Source: Brachypterus glaber | Taxonomy: Eukaryota > Arthropoda > Insecta > Coleoptera > Kateretidae | Assembly: GCA_958510825.1 (NCBI GenBank) | Contig: OY294044.1 | Location: 77,360,895 to 77,424,894 of the forward strand | DNA: 64,000 bases | Reading direction: 5' to 3' | Part shown: in pieces, positions 1-11,456 of the stretch | Layout of the letters: each line of letters starts with the position of its first letter | How positions within the stretch are numbered: position 1 is the stretch's first letter | Position numbers and translations under genes: made by a program | Notes under the pieces: model-generated | Database searches by the model: none | Seen by the model: only the letters and a program-made list of their open reading frames with translations | What the model was told of the DNA's origin: nothing

Positions 1-66
1 AAGCTCAAAAAATTGTCAAAGGTTCAAACAACTTTCATGTTTGCAGAGCTATAGCTTATATAAATA
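1..66. repeat. Dispersed direct repeat, copy 1
   Basis: These 66 bases recur almost unchanged at 2721-2787, starting with AAGCTCAAAAAATTGTC and ending in GCTTATATAAATA. The pair brackets the repeat cluster between them. It may be part of a larger element cut off by the left window edge. No coding content is visible. Confidence 0.7.
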
Positions 67-314
67 CTACTTATTTTAAATAATTATATTTATTTTTATA
101 AGCGACATATAACGCTGTCATAAAGTAACTCCCACCCCTTAACTTTTGAACGAGGTGAGATATGGACTTAAAATTTGGAACGCTTAAACACGATAACTTA
201 AAATACTTTTGGCATATGTTTGATATTTTTAGCTATAGGATTTTTTTTAATGCACATTCGACCATATACAGGGTGTCCGAGAACTCGCGACTATCCTTGC
301 AGGAACACATAATA

Positions 315-1487
315 CACGGTGTATTTGAAATAGGGTCGGAAATTTTAACAGATGATTCTACATCATAAAATATGACAAAAAGTTCCAATAAACATATGTC
401 TAAAAATGCGTCATAAGGGAGCTACGCCCCTTTGAAAGTGGCTAAAAAAATCGGTTTTTATTTAATAACTCAGGAACCCTTTGAGATATATCAACGAAGT
501 TTTGCACGTCAACTAATTCTACCAAGGCCCGTTTTTATGCGTTATTTTCGTGTACTTATTTCAACCAGGGGTGTGCGAAACGGGGGGGCTTATTAGTTTT
601 TTGTCCCAAACTTTTTTTTGTGTAACTTTTTTGAAATTTTATTTTTGAAATATGATTCCCCAGGTCAAAATACATAAAAAGGTACTCTTGTTGTAATACT
701 GTAGGATTAACCGTTTTCGAGAAAAATTCATTTGAAGGTGAAATTCCACGGTTTGAGGACGAAAAATTAAATACTAAAATGTTGAAAACCAAAATTTTAA
801 TGATGCAGGGCGAATGTACATTAAAAACTAAGAAAAAAGCCTCATATACAGGTACTTCCAAAAATGAATCCTAATGGAGCTATGGTCTCCTAAATATGCA
901 CCATTTTTAAAGGGCTATGGTAGCTTTAAAAGCGTTTTTTCGACCTACATGTATGGAAACTTTTTTTCTTAGTTTTTGATGTATAATAACATTGCATCAT
1001 TAAAATTTTGTTTTTCGACATTTTAGTATTTAATTTTTCGTCCTCGAACCGTGAATTTTCACCTTCAAATGAACTTTTCTCGAAAACGGTTAAGCCTACA
1101 GTATTACAACAAGAGTACCTTTTTTATGTATTTTGACCTAATGAATCATATTTCAAAAATAAAATTGCAAAAAAGTTACACAGAAAAAAGTTTGGGACAA
1201 AAAACTGATAAGGACCCCCCGTTACGCACACCCCTGGTTTAAATAAGTACGTGAAAATGACATACAAAGATGGGCCTTATTAGGATTAATTCACGTGCAA
1301 AACCTCGTTAATATATCTCAAAGGGTTCCTGAGTTATTAAATAAAAACCGATTTTTTTAACCAATTTCAAAGGGGCGTAGCTCCCTTATGACGCATTTTT
1401 AGACATATGTTTATAGGAACTTTTTGTCATATTTTATCATGTAGAATCACCTGTTAAAATTTCCGACCCTATTTCAAATACACCCTG
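315..1487. mobile_element. Foldback element of CAGGGTGT family, copy A
   Basis: This is a long near-palindrome: the left arm (315 to about 860) is repeated in reverse complement up to 1487. It is flanked by TA on both sides (313-314 and 1488-1489). The tips read CACGGTGTATTTG and, in complement, CAGGGTGTATTTG. The TA duplication and lack of a gene suggest a non-autonomous Tc1/mariner-type foldback element. Small open frames inside are by-products of the palindrome. A close copy lies at 21315-22494 with its centre inverted relative to this one; diverged relatives lie at 35270-35830 and 44730-45870. Confidence 0.85.
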
Positions 1488-1509
1488 TATATCAAAAAAA
1501 AAAATGAAA

Positions 1510-1676
1510 AAATGTGTTTAAGTTCAAGGAAATTTTAAAGACCCCGAAAATATATGCAATCATAATAGTCGCTCGCGTTTATAAACGTATACGTTATTAT
1601 AGCGTACCTATCAAAGCTTTTTCTAAACTTTGTAATTTTCGTGGTCTTTAAAATGTCCCTGAACTTATACACATTT
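1510..1676. repeat. Short hairpin element
   Basis: About 42 bases at 1510-1551 (AAATGTGTTTAAGTTCAAGG onward) match the complement of 1634-1676, with about 80 bases between the arms. This looks like a small MITE or palindromic remnant next to the larger inverted/tandem array. It has no coding potential. Confidence 0.6.
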
Positions 1677-1680
1677 AACT

Positions 1681-2665
1681 AAGTAAGAATGACAGTTTAT
1701 AAGAATATATACTGCACGTTTGTCGGTTAATAACCGAAAAATATATATAAGAAAGTTATCTATCTCTCGTTAAAATTAAATGGACAGGAAACAGTGAATA
1801 GTACCATTTCATCCTTTTTGGGAATCATCAGCACTGTGTATCCTGTATGTTGCTAATATTCAAATAAAACGTTAGATAGATATAAAAGCATGGTGCCATC
1901 TGTTGATGTGGTCACTGTTATCTGTTCACTTGTTCCCAAAAGGCAAATCGCCACAATTTAGGGTGTACAGTAACGTGCATTCAAAATGCCACGGACCTAA
2001 ACCATTATATGAACCTTTAGCCGGTTAAGCAGAGTTAACTAAGTTGGTTTAGGTCCGTGGTATTTTGAATGCACGTTACTGTACACCCTAAATTGTGGCG
2101 ATTTGCCTTTTGGGAACAAGTGAACAGATAACAGTGACCACATCAACAGATGGCACCATGCTTTTATATCTATCTAACGTTTTATTTGAATATTAGCAAC
2201 ATACAGGATACACAGTGCTGATGATTCCCAAAAAGGATGAAATGGTACTATTCACTGTTTCCTGTCCATTTAATTTTAACGAGAGATAGATAACTTTCTT
2301 ATATATATTTTTCGGTTATTAACCGACAAACGTGCAGTATATATTCTTATAAACTGTCATTCTTACTTAGTTAACTCTGCTTAACCGGCTAAAGGTTCAT
2401 ATAATGGTTTAGGTCCGTGGCATTTTGAATGCACGTTACTGTACACCCTAAATTGTGGCGATTTGCCTTTTGGGAACAAGTGAACAGATAACAGTGACCA
2501 CATCAACAGATGGCACCATGCTTTTATATCTATCTAACGTTTTATTTGAATATTAGCAACATACAGGATACACAGTGCTGATGATTCCCAAAAAGGATGA
2601 AATGATACTATTCACTGTTTCCTGTCCATTTAATTTTAACGAGAGATAGATAACTTTCTTATACA
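1681..2665. repeat. 360-bp repeat: one inverted and two direct copies
   Basis: The stretch 2046-2405 is repeated directly from 2406 to about 2665 with a 360-bp period. The same sequence is present in reverse complement at 1681-1998. The junction piece that reads TTAACTCTGCTTAACCGG at 2370-2405 appears in the opposite orientation at 1999-2043. The copies are nearly identical (for example one G/A difference near 2604), so the rearrangement is recent. No open frame of note. Confidence 0.85.
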
Positions 2666-2720
2666 CATTTGTCTAAGCGATTTTCAAGTTCGGGAAAATT
2701 TTCAAGTATAGAAAAAATTT

Positions 2721-2787
2721 TAAGCTCAAAAAATTGTCAAAGGTTCAAAAAACTTTCATGTTTGCAGAGCTATAGCTTATATAAATA
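2721..2787. repeat. Dispersed direct repeat, copy 2
   Basis: Second copy of the 66-bp repeat at the left edge of the window. It is followed directly by an AT-rich stretch with repeated TATAAATATAT up to about 2836. Confidence 0.7.
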
Positions 2788-4640
2788 TATAAATATATTA
2801 TATAAATATATTATATAAATATATTATATATTATTATGGGAGAATCACTTGCTTTCTCACTGTCTTGAGGACACATTTGACTGGGGATATGAGTCGCACG
2901 TATGCGAGATAAATCGCACACATGCGTCTCATATTGCACTCACTGTGCGCCATAGACAAAATAAACAAATAGATTGATTTTTGACCGTCTGCGCATACTT
3001 CTGCGTCCCGACTAAATGCGTCCTCCATTTTGATTCCAATTGTCCAACATAAAGTAAAAAAATATATATTTTATGTTGGTAACACTGTGTTGCGTTAGAT
3101 AGGAATATTTTCTTTGTTAGAGATGTGTCTTTTCATTTCACTTCAGTAGTCAGTAAAAGTTTCTTTTTGTCGTTGTTTTGTTGCAACAGTTTGTTATATA
3201 TGTAAAAACTAAATCAATATGTTATACTACACAGATATTTATTTATTTTTACCAGTAATTTAAATATAAAAATATAATTCTTCGCACACACCTCTAACAT
3301 ATTCGTGCAACAGGTTAACATAACCTAATTTATGTATGTTTTGAGTTTGTTTTCGAGGATTTTCTGTTATTTTTTCTACGCGTTTGGTGTTTTGTGCTAG
3401 AAGGGTGAACATTTTATTTTATTATAGACTATATAATAGCGTTTTTGAACTTTTAAAGTCTTTCTGTGTTTTTTGCATATTTTCTAGTGCTTTTTCAAAG
3501 AACTAGTAAAGTCTTTGCAATGACGTGTTTTATAAAAAGTTGTAGAAACATAAAACGACTGCTACCTGCAGACAGCAGTATCATATTTTTTAGGTAAGTT
3601 TGATTTTTTTTAATATAACATAAGAAAACATTAAAAAGTAAGGTTATGTCGTTTATTCTTCTTCTTCTTCCTTTATTTTGGCCTTTTCTCAGTGAGATAA
3701 TTAGCCAGATCCCTCTTAGTTACTCAATTCACCAAGAGTGGTTCTTGTCTGGCTTTTCGCCATGCCCACTCCTGTTTTAAATATATAAAATTTCCAGTCT
3801 TCTGTAAGACCTTTTCTTTTTCTTTTCCTTCTTTCCTTTTCGTGTTTACTGTTGGTTGTGTTAGCTGTTGCCAAGGCAGTTTTTTCTAATTTGTAAATAT
3901 ATTTGCGCATGCGCTAGTATATAAAAAATTTTGTACGTATAAAAACTTCTTCACGTGTTAGTTGCTTCCAAATCAAAATTTATCAGCATTATAAATGATT
4001 AAAAAACATAAAATTCCCTTCTTACTCCAATATAATCACATGTTCGTCATTTTACTGCACATCTTCCATACAATCACTATAAAATATATAAAATCGATTC
4101 TGGGGCAGCAAATAAATAAATAAATAACTAATACTAAAAGACTTGGTGCTAGAAAATTAAACGCGCTTAACGTATTACTAATTCCTGTACATATTAATCG
4201 TTTCACGGATGAAAAGCAACTGATGTCGTTTATTTATTTACATTTTACCCACTAATTTAAATTTCCCGGCTGATTTCTGACGTAACTTCCGATCAAAATG
4301 GAGGACTCGTAAATGTGTATACAACCTTGAGATGACAGCTCATCTATGTTCTTTGTCTATGCTGTGCGCGCATTTTGTTATCTGGGTAATTACAAAAAAA
4401 AAAATAAAAATAGGGTATTAAAACTGCATTTAAGGTTTGATTGTCCAAATTTTAGTTACCAACACAGGAAAATGTCAAGTAAGTTAATTAAATAATTTAT
4501 AAAAAATTTTTGGATTACCTTTGGGATTTTTTGGAGTTCCGAACAAAAAATCTTTGAAATATTCCAAAATTTCGTGATTGGAATCTCTAGTTAATCCATA
4601 AAAACTTTTCACAACGGCGAAATATTTTGAACATAAATAA
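2788..4640. other. Non-coding AT-rich stretch
   Basis: No gene is supported here. It contains a TATAAATAT run (2780-2836), a short TTC run (about 3656-3670) and a small TAAA run near 4110-4130 that could be an old retroposon tail. Open frames are short and unlike known proteins. Confidence 0.5.
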
Positions 4641-4734
4641 ATGATAAGGTGGAATCACTTAACAATAAGTTAAATCAACAACCTCCTAGAATACCAGTCC
4701 AATCTACTAGTTCAAGTAATGACAGCATTCTTCC

Positions 4735-5184
4735 ATGTCACTTGAAATTGAGGACCGGCTAAGGCGTTCCAAAAACTTAATGGTTTACAACATTCCAGAA
4801 AGTGGTTCCTCGTCTTTAAATGAGAAGATAAATTTTGATAAGGATAAAATTAAGGATATGATAAATAAAGTAAATATTGATGAATCAGAGATTTCAAAAG
4901 TTGTACGAGTTGGTTCATTTAAAGAAAAAGCTAGGCCAGTTAAAATCATTTTTAAAAATTCGGATCCTGTGAAAATTATGTTAAAAAATAAAAATAAGTT
5001 TTCTCAGTCAATAAGTTCAGATAAAACACTGTTACAGCAGAAACAGTTTAAAGATTTACTTACTGTATTAAACAACAGAAAAGATCTTGGTGAGCAAAAT
5101 CTGAGGATGAAGTATGTAGGTGGAGTACCAAAAATTGTTGATATTGATTTTACTAAGGACAACAATAAGTCAAAAAATGCTTAA
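4735..5184 (+). CDS. LINE ORF1 protein, 5'-shortened
   Basis: This 149-codon frame encodes the C-terminal part of a LINE ORF1 protein, the RNA-binding chaperone of the retrotransposon particle. The motif RRSKNLMVYNIPES near residues 9-22 is typical of CR1/L1-like ORF1 proteins. The coding region seems to extend upstream in another frame: codons from about 4649 read KVESLNNKLNQQPP, so a one-base frameshift just before 4735 probably broke the original frame. ORF2 begins almost at once after the stop. Function in this copy is unlikely. Confidence 0.65.
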   Translation: MSLEIEDRLRRSKNLMVYNIPESGSSSLNEKINFDKDKIKDMINKVNIDESEISKVVRVGSFKEKARPVKIIFKNSDPVKIMLKNKNKFSQSISSDKTLLQQKQFKDLLTVLNNRKDLGEQNLRMKYVGGVPKIVDIDFTKDNNKSKNA

Positions 5185-8030
5185 TTACCCCATTACATTG
5201 CTATTATCAAAATGTTGGAGGACTTCGTACAAAGTTAAGTGAATTTAATAAATCAGTGGCTTGCTCTCAGTATGATGTGATTTTACTTTGTGAGACAGGT
5301 TTAAGTAATGACATTCAGGATGGTGAATTGGATCTCAATAATTATAATATATTTCGCTGTGATAGAAATTGTAACACTAGTAGTAAGTTAAAGGGGGGTG
5401 GGGTTCTAATTGCAATAAAAATGATTTTGGGTGCTAAAATAGTTAAGATCAGCTGTGTGACAGTTGAGCAAGTTTTTGTTACGTTCACCTATTGTAATGT
5501 CAGTTTTGTTTTAGGAGTAATCTACATACCACCCAACTCTGGTATGGCAATGTACGAGAGTCATACAATATGTGTGCAAGATATTTTAAACAGATATAGC
5601 AATCACAACTTCATTGTTTGTGGTGATTATAATCTGCCTGACGCTATTTGGGACATTCAGAATAACATAATTAATGTAAATTGCAATCGTAATTCTTCAG
5701 CTCATATTATTGCAGACGATTTTAACTCTCTTAACTTGTTCCAGGTGAATAAGATCCCAAATAACAGAAATATTTTTTTAGACCTTGTTTTTACTAATTT
5801 AAGTGATTTAATTGTAACAAGTGCGATGGATCCGCTTTTTAATAATAGCTTGCACCATATTTCATATAGTTTTTCTTTAGATTCAAATTATTTTACAAAA
5901 ATTGAGAAAAAATTGGAGTACGTTGACTTTTATTATGAATATAAACAGGCTGACTTTATAGGTTTTAATGCTTACATTTCCTCTCATGACTGGGAACATA
6001 TGCTCAGTAATCTTTCTGTGAATGAAGCTTGTGAAAAATTCTATGATATTATTTATTTGGGAATAGCCTTATATGTACCTTTAAAAAGATTTAGAACGTC
6101 TAACTTTCCCTCTTGGTTCAGTTCTGAGCTAAGAAATATAATTAAAGAGAAAAAAGTGGCTCATAAAAAATATCAGTCAACCAAGCTTCGGGAGCATTAT
6201 CTATCGTTTTCAGTTTTGAGAGCTAGATGTAAGCAATTAACTAAAGAATGTTTTGACAGGTATATAAATAATATTAATTATGAAATTGCTCAGGAGCCAA
6301 GAACATTTTGGAAATATGTTAATAAAAAAAAGTCTACTTTTAATTTACCAAATTCTATGTACTTTGAAAATGAATCTGCGGATTCTCCTGAACATATTTC
6401 TAAACTGTTTGCAAAATACTTTTCTTCAGTTTATACTGATAGAACTGTTGATATACCTGTTGAAAATGATTCTATATTTGCCAGCAACATAGGTTTTTTA
6501 AGATTAGACATTATGGATGTGTTCAATAAAATTCAGAAAATACCCAATAAATTCTCCTGTGGCCCTGATGGCATTCCTAACACTTTGCTTAAAAATTGCA
6601 TTTGTTCGATTTCACACCCGATATTATTGTTGTTTAATAAATCAATAGAACAGTGCATCTTCCCTGATATTTGGAAAAGAAGTTACATAATACCAATTTT
6701 TAAGTCGGGTGATAGGAGTGACATTAAAAACTACAGGGGTGTATGTAACCAATCCAGTATACCCAAGCTGTTTGACAGCCTGGTGTATGATCAGTTGCGA
6801 TGGTCTTGTAGAAATATTATTTCTGACGAACAGCATGGGTTTTTCTCGGGGAGGTCTACGTCAACTAATCTTTTATTACTTTTCTCACAGATACAGAAAG
6901 CCCTTGAAAATAGATGGCAACTTGATGTTATCTACATTGATTTTTTTAAGGCTTTTGATCAGGTCATACATATAATGTTAATATATAAACTTAGGAAGTT
7001 AGGATTTAATGAAAGTTTATTAAATTGGCTTTTAAGCTTTTTGACAGGTCGTAAACAATCGGTAAGGATTGGGACTTTTTTCTCTTTTGAAATATTGGTG
7101 CTTTCTGGTGTACCCCAGGGTTCCCATTTGGCACCGCTTCTTTTTTGCCTGTTTATTAACGACATTATTTCGTACCTGATTTGGTCGGGAGCCTTGATAT
7201 TTGCAGATGGCATGAAGTTTTTTAGATTTATTAGATCTATGGAGGATGTAAGATTGCTACAATTAGACCTTACTTCTATACACAATTGGTCTGTGAGAAA
7301 TGGCCTTTTATTAAATGTAAAAAAATGTAATTTTATTAGCTTTTATAGAACTAGGGTCAGAATTCCTTCTTTATATGTTTTGGATGGTCAGCCTTTAAGT
7401 TATTGTCAGTCTGTTAAAGATCTTGGTATTACGTTAGTTGAAAATTTTACGTTCGCTAAGCATATTCAATTAATTCAAGGTAAAGCTAATAAGCTATTAG
7501 GATTTATTTTTAGGAGTTGTAAGGAACTTTCTACAAATTCGCTGATTATTCTATATAAATCAATTGTCCGGTCAAATTTAGAATACGCTACAATAATATG
7601 GTCTCCTCACTATAACATATATATTGATAGTGTAGAAAGAACCCAAAACAAATTTTTAAGGTATATTGCTTTTAGATTAAATATATTTAGGGCTGATCAT
7701 CAATATGAAGAAATACGTGAAGTGACTGGTCTGATGACTTTAGAATCTCGCAGAACCTTTTTAAATGTCTGTCTTATACAAAACATTGCGGTTGGCAAAG
7801 TGAACTGTTCTGAATTGTTGGGTGGTTTACAATTCAATGTTCCTTTTGTTAATACGCGTAACACAGTAAATATATTTTATATAAATATATTTCATAGGAA
7901 TTATCTATTTAATTCCCCATGGAATTGTGCTTTACGTTTTATTAATGACCATACTTTTTTGGATGTGTTTGCAGATTCATCTAATAGATTTAGGAATATA
8001 GTTAGGAATCATTTAAAAAGACTTGCTTGA
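5169..8030 (+). CDS. LINE ORF2: endonuclease-reverse transcriptase
   Basis: The frame is open from 5169 with no ATG near the start; the endonuclease domain begins at about 5196 with YYQNVGGLRTK. Domains in order: APE-type endonuclease (CGDYNLPD near 5620), reverse transcriptase (IYIDFFKAFD near 6937; SGVPQGS near 7106) and a C-terminal LINE region with NLEYATIIWSP near 7580. The catalytic box, normally F/YADD, reads FADG at 7200-7211, so the second metal-binding Asp is missing. The whole frame is nevertheless uninterrupted for more than 940 codons. ORF1 overlaps or abuts it, so translation probably relied on reinitiation or frameshifting. Confidence 0.85.
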   Translation, partial: VKKCLITPLHCYYQNVGGLRTKLSEFNKSVACSQYDVILLCETGLSNDIQDGELDLNNYNIFRCDRNCNTSSKLKGGGVLIAIKMILGAKIVKISCVTVEQVFVTFTYCNVSFVLGVIYIPPNSGMAMYESHTICVQDILNRYSNHNFIVCGDYNLPDAIWDIQNNIINVNCNRNSSAHIIADDFNSLNLFQVNKIPNNRNIFLDLVFTNLSDLIVTSAMDPLFNNSLHHISYSFSLDSNYFTKIEKKLEYVDFYYEYKQADFIGFNAYISSHDWEHMLSNLSVNEACEKFYDIIYLGIALYVPLKRFRTSNFPSWFSSELRNIIKEKKVAHKKYQSTKLREHYLSFSVLRARCKQLTKECFDRYINNINYEIAQEPRTFWKYVNKKKSTFNLPNSMYFENESADSPEHISKLFAKYFSSVYTDRTVDIPVENDSIFASNIGFLRLDIMDVFNKIQKIPNKFSCGPDGIPNTLLKNCICSISHPILLLFNKSIEQCIFPDIWKRSYIIPIFKSGDRSDIKNYRGVCNQSSIPKLFDSLVYDQLRWSCRNIISDEQHGFFSGRSTSTNLLLLFSQIQKALENRWQLDVIYIDFFKAFDQVIHIMLIYKLRKLGFNESLLNWLLSFLTGRKQSVRIGTFFSFEILVLSGVPQGSHLAPLLFCLFINDIISYLIWSGALIFADGMKFFRFIRSMEDVRLLQLDLTSIHNWSVRNGLLLNVKKCNFISFYRTRVRIPSLYVLDGQPLSYCQSVKDLGITLVENFTFAKHIQLIQGKANKLLGFIFRSCKELSTNSLIILYKSIVRSNLEYATIIWSPHYNIYIDSVERTQNKFLRYIAFRLNIFRADHQYEEIREVTGLMTLESRRTFLNVCLIQNIAVGKVNCSELLGGLQFNVPFVNTRNTVNIFYINIFHRNYLFNSPWNCALRFINDHTFLDVFADSSNRFRNIVRNHLKRLA

Positions 8031-8545
8031 CTGAAACCTGTGATCTTAATAAGGTAATACTAATAAATTAAAATTTATTATTGTTTTATTGTGATATACT
8101 ATTATTATATTATAGTATTATATTATTTGTTAATTTTCTTTTAATATATTCTTTTTTTGTTAATTTTCTTTTCAAAGATTAAATTAAATTATTATTATTT
8201 AATTATTAAAATATTTGTTAGGTTAATTTTATACATATTTTGTAAATTATTACTGTAATGGGGGTTTCCCGTATGGATAAATAAATAAAAATAAACATTT
8301 TTATTCAGCATTTTGACCATTTTCATTCAGAGTTTTTACAGTTTTCTTTAATCTTAAGTAAATAATTTACACCCCAAAAAAAATGTTCTTACATTTGGCT
8401 CAGGCCTTTGAGGGTAAAAGTGTCCTTTTTTTTACAGAAATGGGTATAGTTACTCATTAAAACAACTTTAAAACCCGCCATGATGGTAATAATTTAGAAC
8501 TTCTAAAATTTAATTTTAATAAGAATTTAAACATAAATTTGTAAG

Positions 8546-8752
8546 TTGGATACCGCTTATCGAAAAGTAACCAAGCGACATTTTAAACAACATTTTCTAA
8601 GGCATGGGAATAGATTGTACCATTGGTTAAAGAAGAGAATTATACTTAGTCAATGGTTGTACTAAGCTTAAAGAACCTATTACCATGCCTAACAAAATTT
8701 CATTAAAAATGTCACTTGGTTCCTTTTCGATAAGTGGTATCCAGTTTATATT
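8546..8752. mobile_element. Hairpin MITE
   Basis: Inverted repeats of about 40 bp, beginning GGATACCGCTTATCGAAAAG on the left and its complement on the right, bound a spacer of about 130 bp. No gene is present. The flanks do not show an unambiguous target duplication. Confidence 0.7.
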
Positions 8753-8764
8753 CTTCTTATTCTT

Positions 8765-9382
8765 CTTCTTTCTAATATGACCCTTTCTTTTGGCAATATA
8801 AATATGTATTTATATTATTTTTAAACACCGGCTCGCATCTAAGTGGTCTGGAAATTTTCCATACCTATGTTTTATTTACACTATCCCCTATTGGGCGGGA
8901 TCCCACAATTTTTCAATGAACAAGTCATCAAACCAACAAATAAGCTCCTACATTTTTCCATAAATCCACACTCACAAAATAATACCTTTACGGCACATGT
9001 AATAGTATAAATTCATATTATTATTTATAATAAAATACACTATAAAATAATTAAAATCGATTTCAACTACATATTAACGATAGCTTGGCTGGGGCAGACC
9101 CGCCAAATAGGTCTTTTCGCGTTGAAAAACTTCCAAATACTTTTGTATATTCAAAAACTAAAGAATTAATATTTGAGGTTATGTTAAAAATAAAATGATG
9201 CAAAAATAATAAATTTTCTGTAAACTTACCTAAATAAAATGATAACTGCTTTATAGAAGTCTTAAATTTGTAGTTGAGTGTTAAAATTCACTTTATAAAA
9301 ACTAACACTTTATTATTTAAAATAAAAGCGGGCTGCGACGTGACAGTAGTTCATTTGCGCACTAAAAAAAACATTCGAACTT
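8765..9382. other. Non-coding stretch with TTC run
   Basis: It starts with a short TTC-rich run and is otherwise AT-rich. The phrase CTGGGGCAG near 9090 also occurs near 4100, both downstream of TTC runs, which hints at an old retroposon family. I see no gene. Confidence 0.35.
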
Positions 9383-10085
9383 CCAAGCAGTGTTGCCAGA
9401 TTTTTTATTCAAAAAATCTACGTGTACGTAATATTCCAATAAAATTGTGAAATTACAAGTTAAAACTCGTAAATTTTACGTGCACCTGCTTGGCAACATA
9501 TTACCTTAGCATGTAAATTTACACATTTTTTTTACAGTGTACAAATGTGTTTCATGAAAAAATAAGTTACTTTGAGAATGTCTGTCCAATGTCACGTTTT
9601 TTGTGGACCAATAATAACCCAAATTTTCCGATCGACTTAAAATATTTAGGAAAAATCGAGTTCTATGAGGGAAGGATCCCTATTGTTTTTAAAAGTAATA
9701 CCCTCAATAACAAGATAACTATAATAGTTATCTTGTTTTTGAGGGTTAAACTTAAAAAAATACTAAAAAACTGCATTTTAAAAAAAATAAATTAAAGATG
9801 TTTCGTTTTTCAAAAATGAAAAATATTTCTATTTTATTTTCATTTTAAATTTTTTGTTTTTTAAAAAGACTTGTTAAAAAATAAAATAAAATTTCTTTTT
9901 ATTTTTTTTTTCTTTAAAAAAAAAAAATTAAAAACTATATAACTTTTTTCTAAAAAATATGCTAACATTTAAAAAAAATGCTAACATTTTATATTAATAT
10001 GCTAAAATTTTTAAGTATGCTAAAAAAACATGCTTCTGACATCTAATTATGCTAAATCTGGCACCACTGCTTCGAAGCCTACGGC
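9383..10085. mobile_element. Possible MITE with GCAGTGTTGCCAGAT ends
   Basis: The left tip reads AAGCAGTGTTGCCAGATTT and the right tip, in complement, GAAGCAGTGGTGCCAGATTT. The interior is AT-rich with repeats of ATGCTAACATTT near 9960-10030. A near-perfect short hairpin (ACCCTCAATAACAAGATAAC) lies at 9698-9748. No coding capacity. Element status is inferred from the matching tips only. Confidence 0.45.
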
Positions 10086-10744
10086 GAATCGCCGTAGGCG
10101 ATTCTAGAATTTAAAATATTTGCTATTTCATCAAATATTGAAATGATGTTTTAATTATGCAAAACAAAACCTATCTATTGTTTTAATTTGAACAATCGAT
10201 TCTTAATTAACCAATCAGCCTTTTCATAAATTTTATTTAAAGACAATGAACAAACCGTTCTTAAAATTCATTTTTTTTAGAAACTTTCCAGTATTTTATA
10301 AAATTGCAGTAGGTAAATTTTACCTTCACACCCCCCACGACAAAAACCTCGGATCGTCCCTAGGTCATTGATGATCAGTATTCGGCGTAAACTCAGTCAT
10401 GACTCATCAACGTTGAAAATAAACACAGAACCGTAGGCTTACGGAATAATTTTGTCGAATTATGAGGGAAATTTTTATAAAGGTCACTAAATCGAAACAT
10501 TTGACGACTAATTTGTTACACACAACAGTATTGACTATACATATTAACTATAAATATGTTTATATATCGGTGTTTTTCGAAGAAAAAAAAAACGATATTA
10601 GAGTTTTACCTTTTAAGAATACGAAAGTTTTTAATTTTTATTTATCGATAACTTTTTTCCAACCTAACTCGTTTAAATGGAATCATTAAAAAAAATCAAG
10701 ATAAAAAGAAATAAAAATGTAAATATTTAAAACCTCGCGTCAAC

Positions 10745-11456
10745 GCGGTGGTTCATAGTCACCTACAATATTTAAATGTTATATGGTCATGCACGTATAA
10801 TAACAACTTAAAGCCTTTGCAGGTTCTCCAAAATAAAGCTATAAAAAATACCTACTCACTTGATTACCGACATCCAACTTCTGAATTATATAAAAACTTT
10901 AAAATAAAGTCAATCAAAAATATTTACGCAAATCAAGTAAATTTGTTCATTCACCAGGTAATAAATAAAGAAAGACATTCATGTCTCACCTTTTCTCATA
11001 GGAATAACGTGCATGAATACAACACCCGAAATAACTCAAAAATAGTCCTGCCTCAGGTATTTTCACAAGTTGGTAGAAACTCCATTTACTATAAAGGAGT
11101 AAATGAATATAATAAATTGCCTGAACATATAAAAAAATTTAAAGGCAAAAAATTTAAAAATGCTGTCTCAGATTTTATAGGATATGCTTAAATAACTATC
11201 AATACTGTTTAAATTTCTTCTTTTATTATATGTTTTATATTTATATGTTAATGTACGTTAAATAATCTCTCTCCTTCTTAAAAGAAGAGAAATTACCATA
11301 ATAGTCATTATTCTGTGATGTAATTATATAAGCTTTAGCTTAGCTATAGATTTATAAATAAAATGTAATATTTAATTTTTGTACAAAGAGGTGTCCCTCT
11401 ATAAAACTTTGTGTTTTTTTGGGATGAATAAAGACATTATTTATTATTATTATTTA
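10745..11456 (+). mobile_element. 5'-truncated LINE fragment
   Basis: About 145 codons from the C-terminal end of a LINE ORF2 (10748-11191) start abruptly with a GTG codon, so the frame has no true start. Recognisable parts are HSHLQYLNVIW, LQVLQNKAIK and HEYNTRNNSK. The 3' UTR ends in GGGATGAATAAAGACATT and an ATT-repeat tail near 11435-11456. The fragment is dead on arrival through 5' truncation, the usual fate of target-primed insertions. Confidence 0.8.

Larger units (their letters stand above)
4640..8290 (+). mobile_element. CR1/Jockey-type non-LTR retrotransposon
   Basis: This LINE has a partial ORF1, an endonuclease-reverse transcriptase ORF2 and a short 3' UTR ending in TAAATAAATAAAAATAAA at about 8276-8295. 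Its 5' end lies somewhere near 4600-4650 and is probably truncated, because ORF1 coding similarity starts abruptly. I could not find a convincing target-site duplication. A related, more decayed copy lies at 51180-53465. Placement in the CR1/Jockey group rests on the YYQNVGGLRTK-like start of the endonuclease and the tail type. Confidence 0.85.

Noticed and set aside
556..1242. Open frames of 60-100 codons on both strands, repeated near 21559-22249
   Set aside because: They lie in palindromic foldback arms, so similar frames appear in mirrored positions by construction. No domain is recognisable.
5256..8030. 924-codon frame as a host gene
   Set aside because: Endonuclease and reverse transcriptase motifs plus the TAAA tail identify it as a LINE ORF2.
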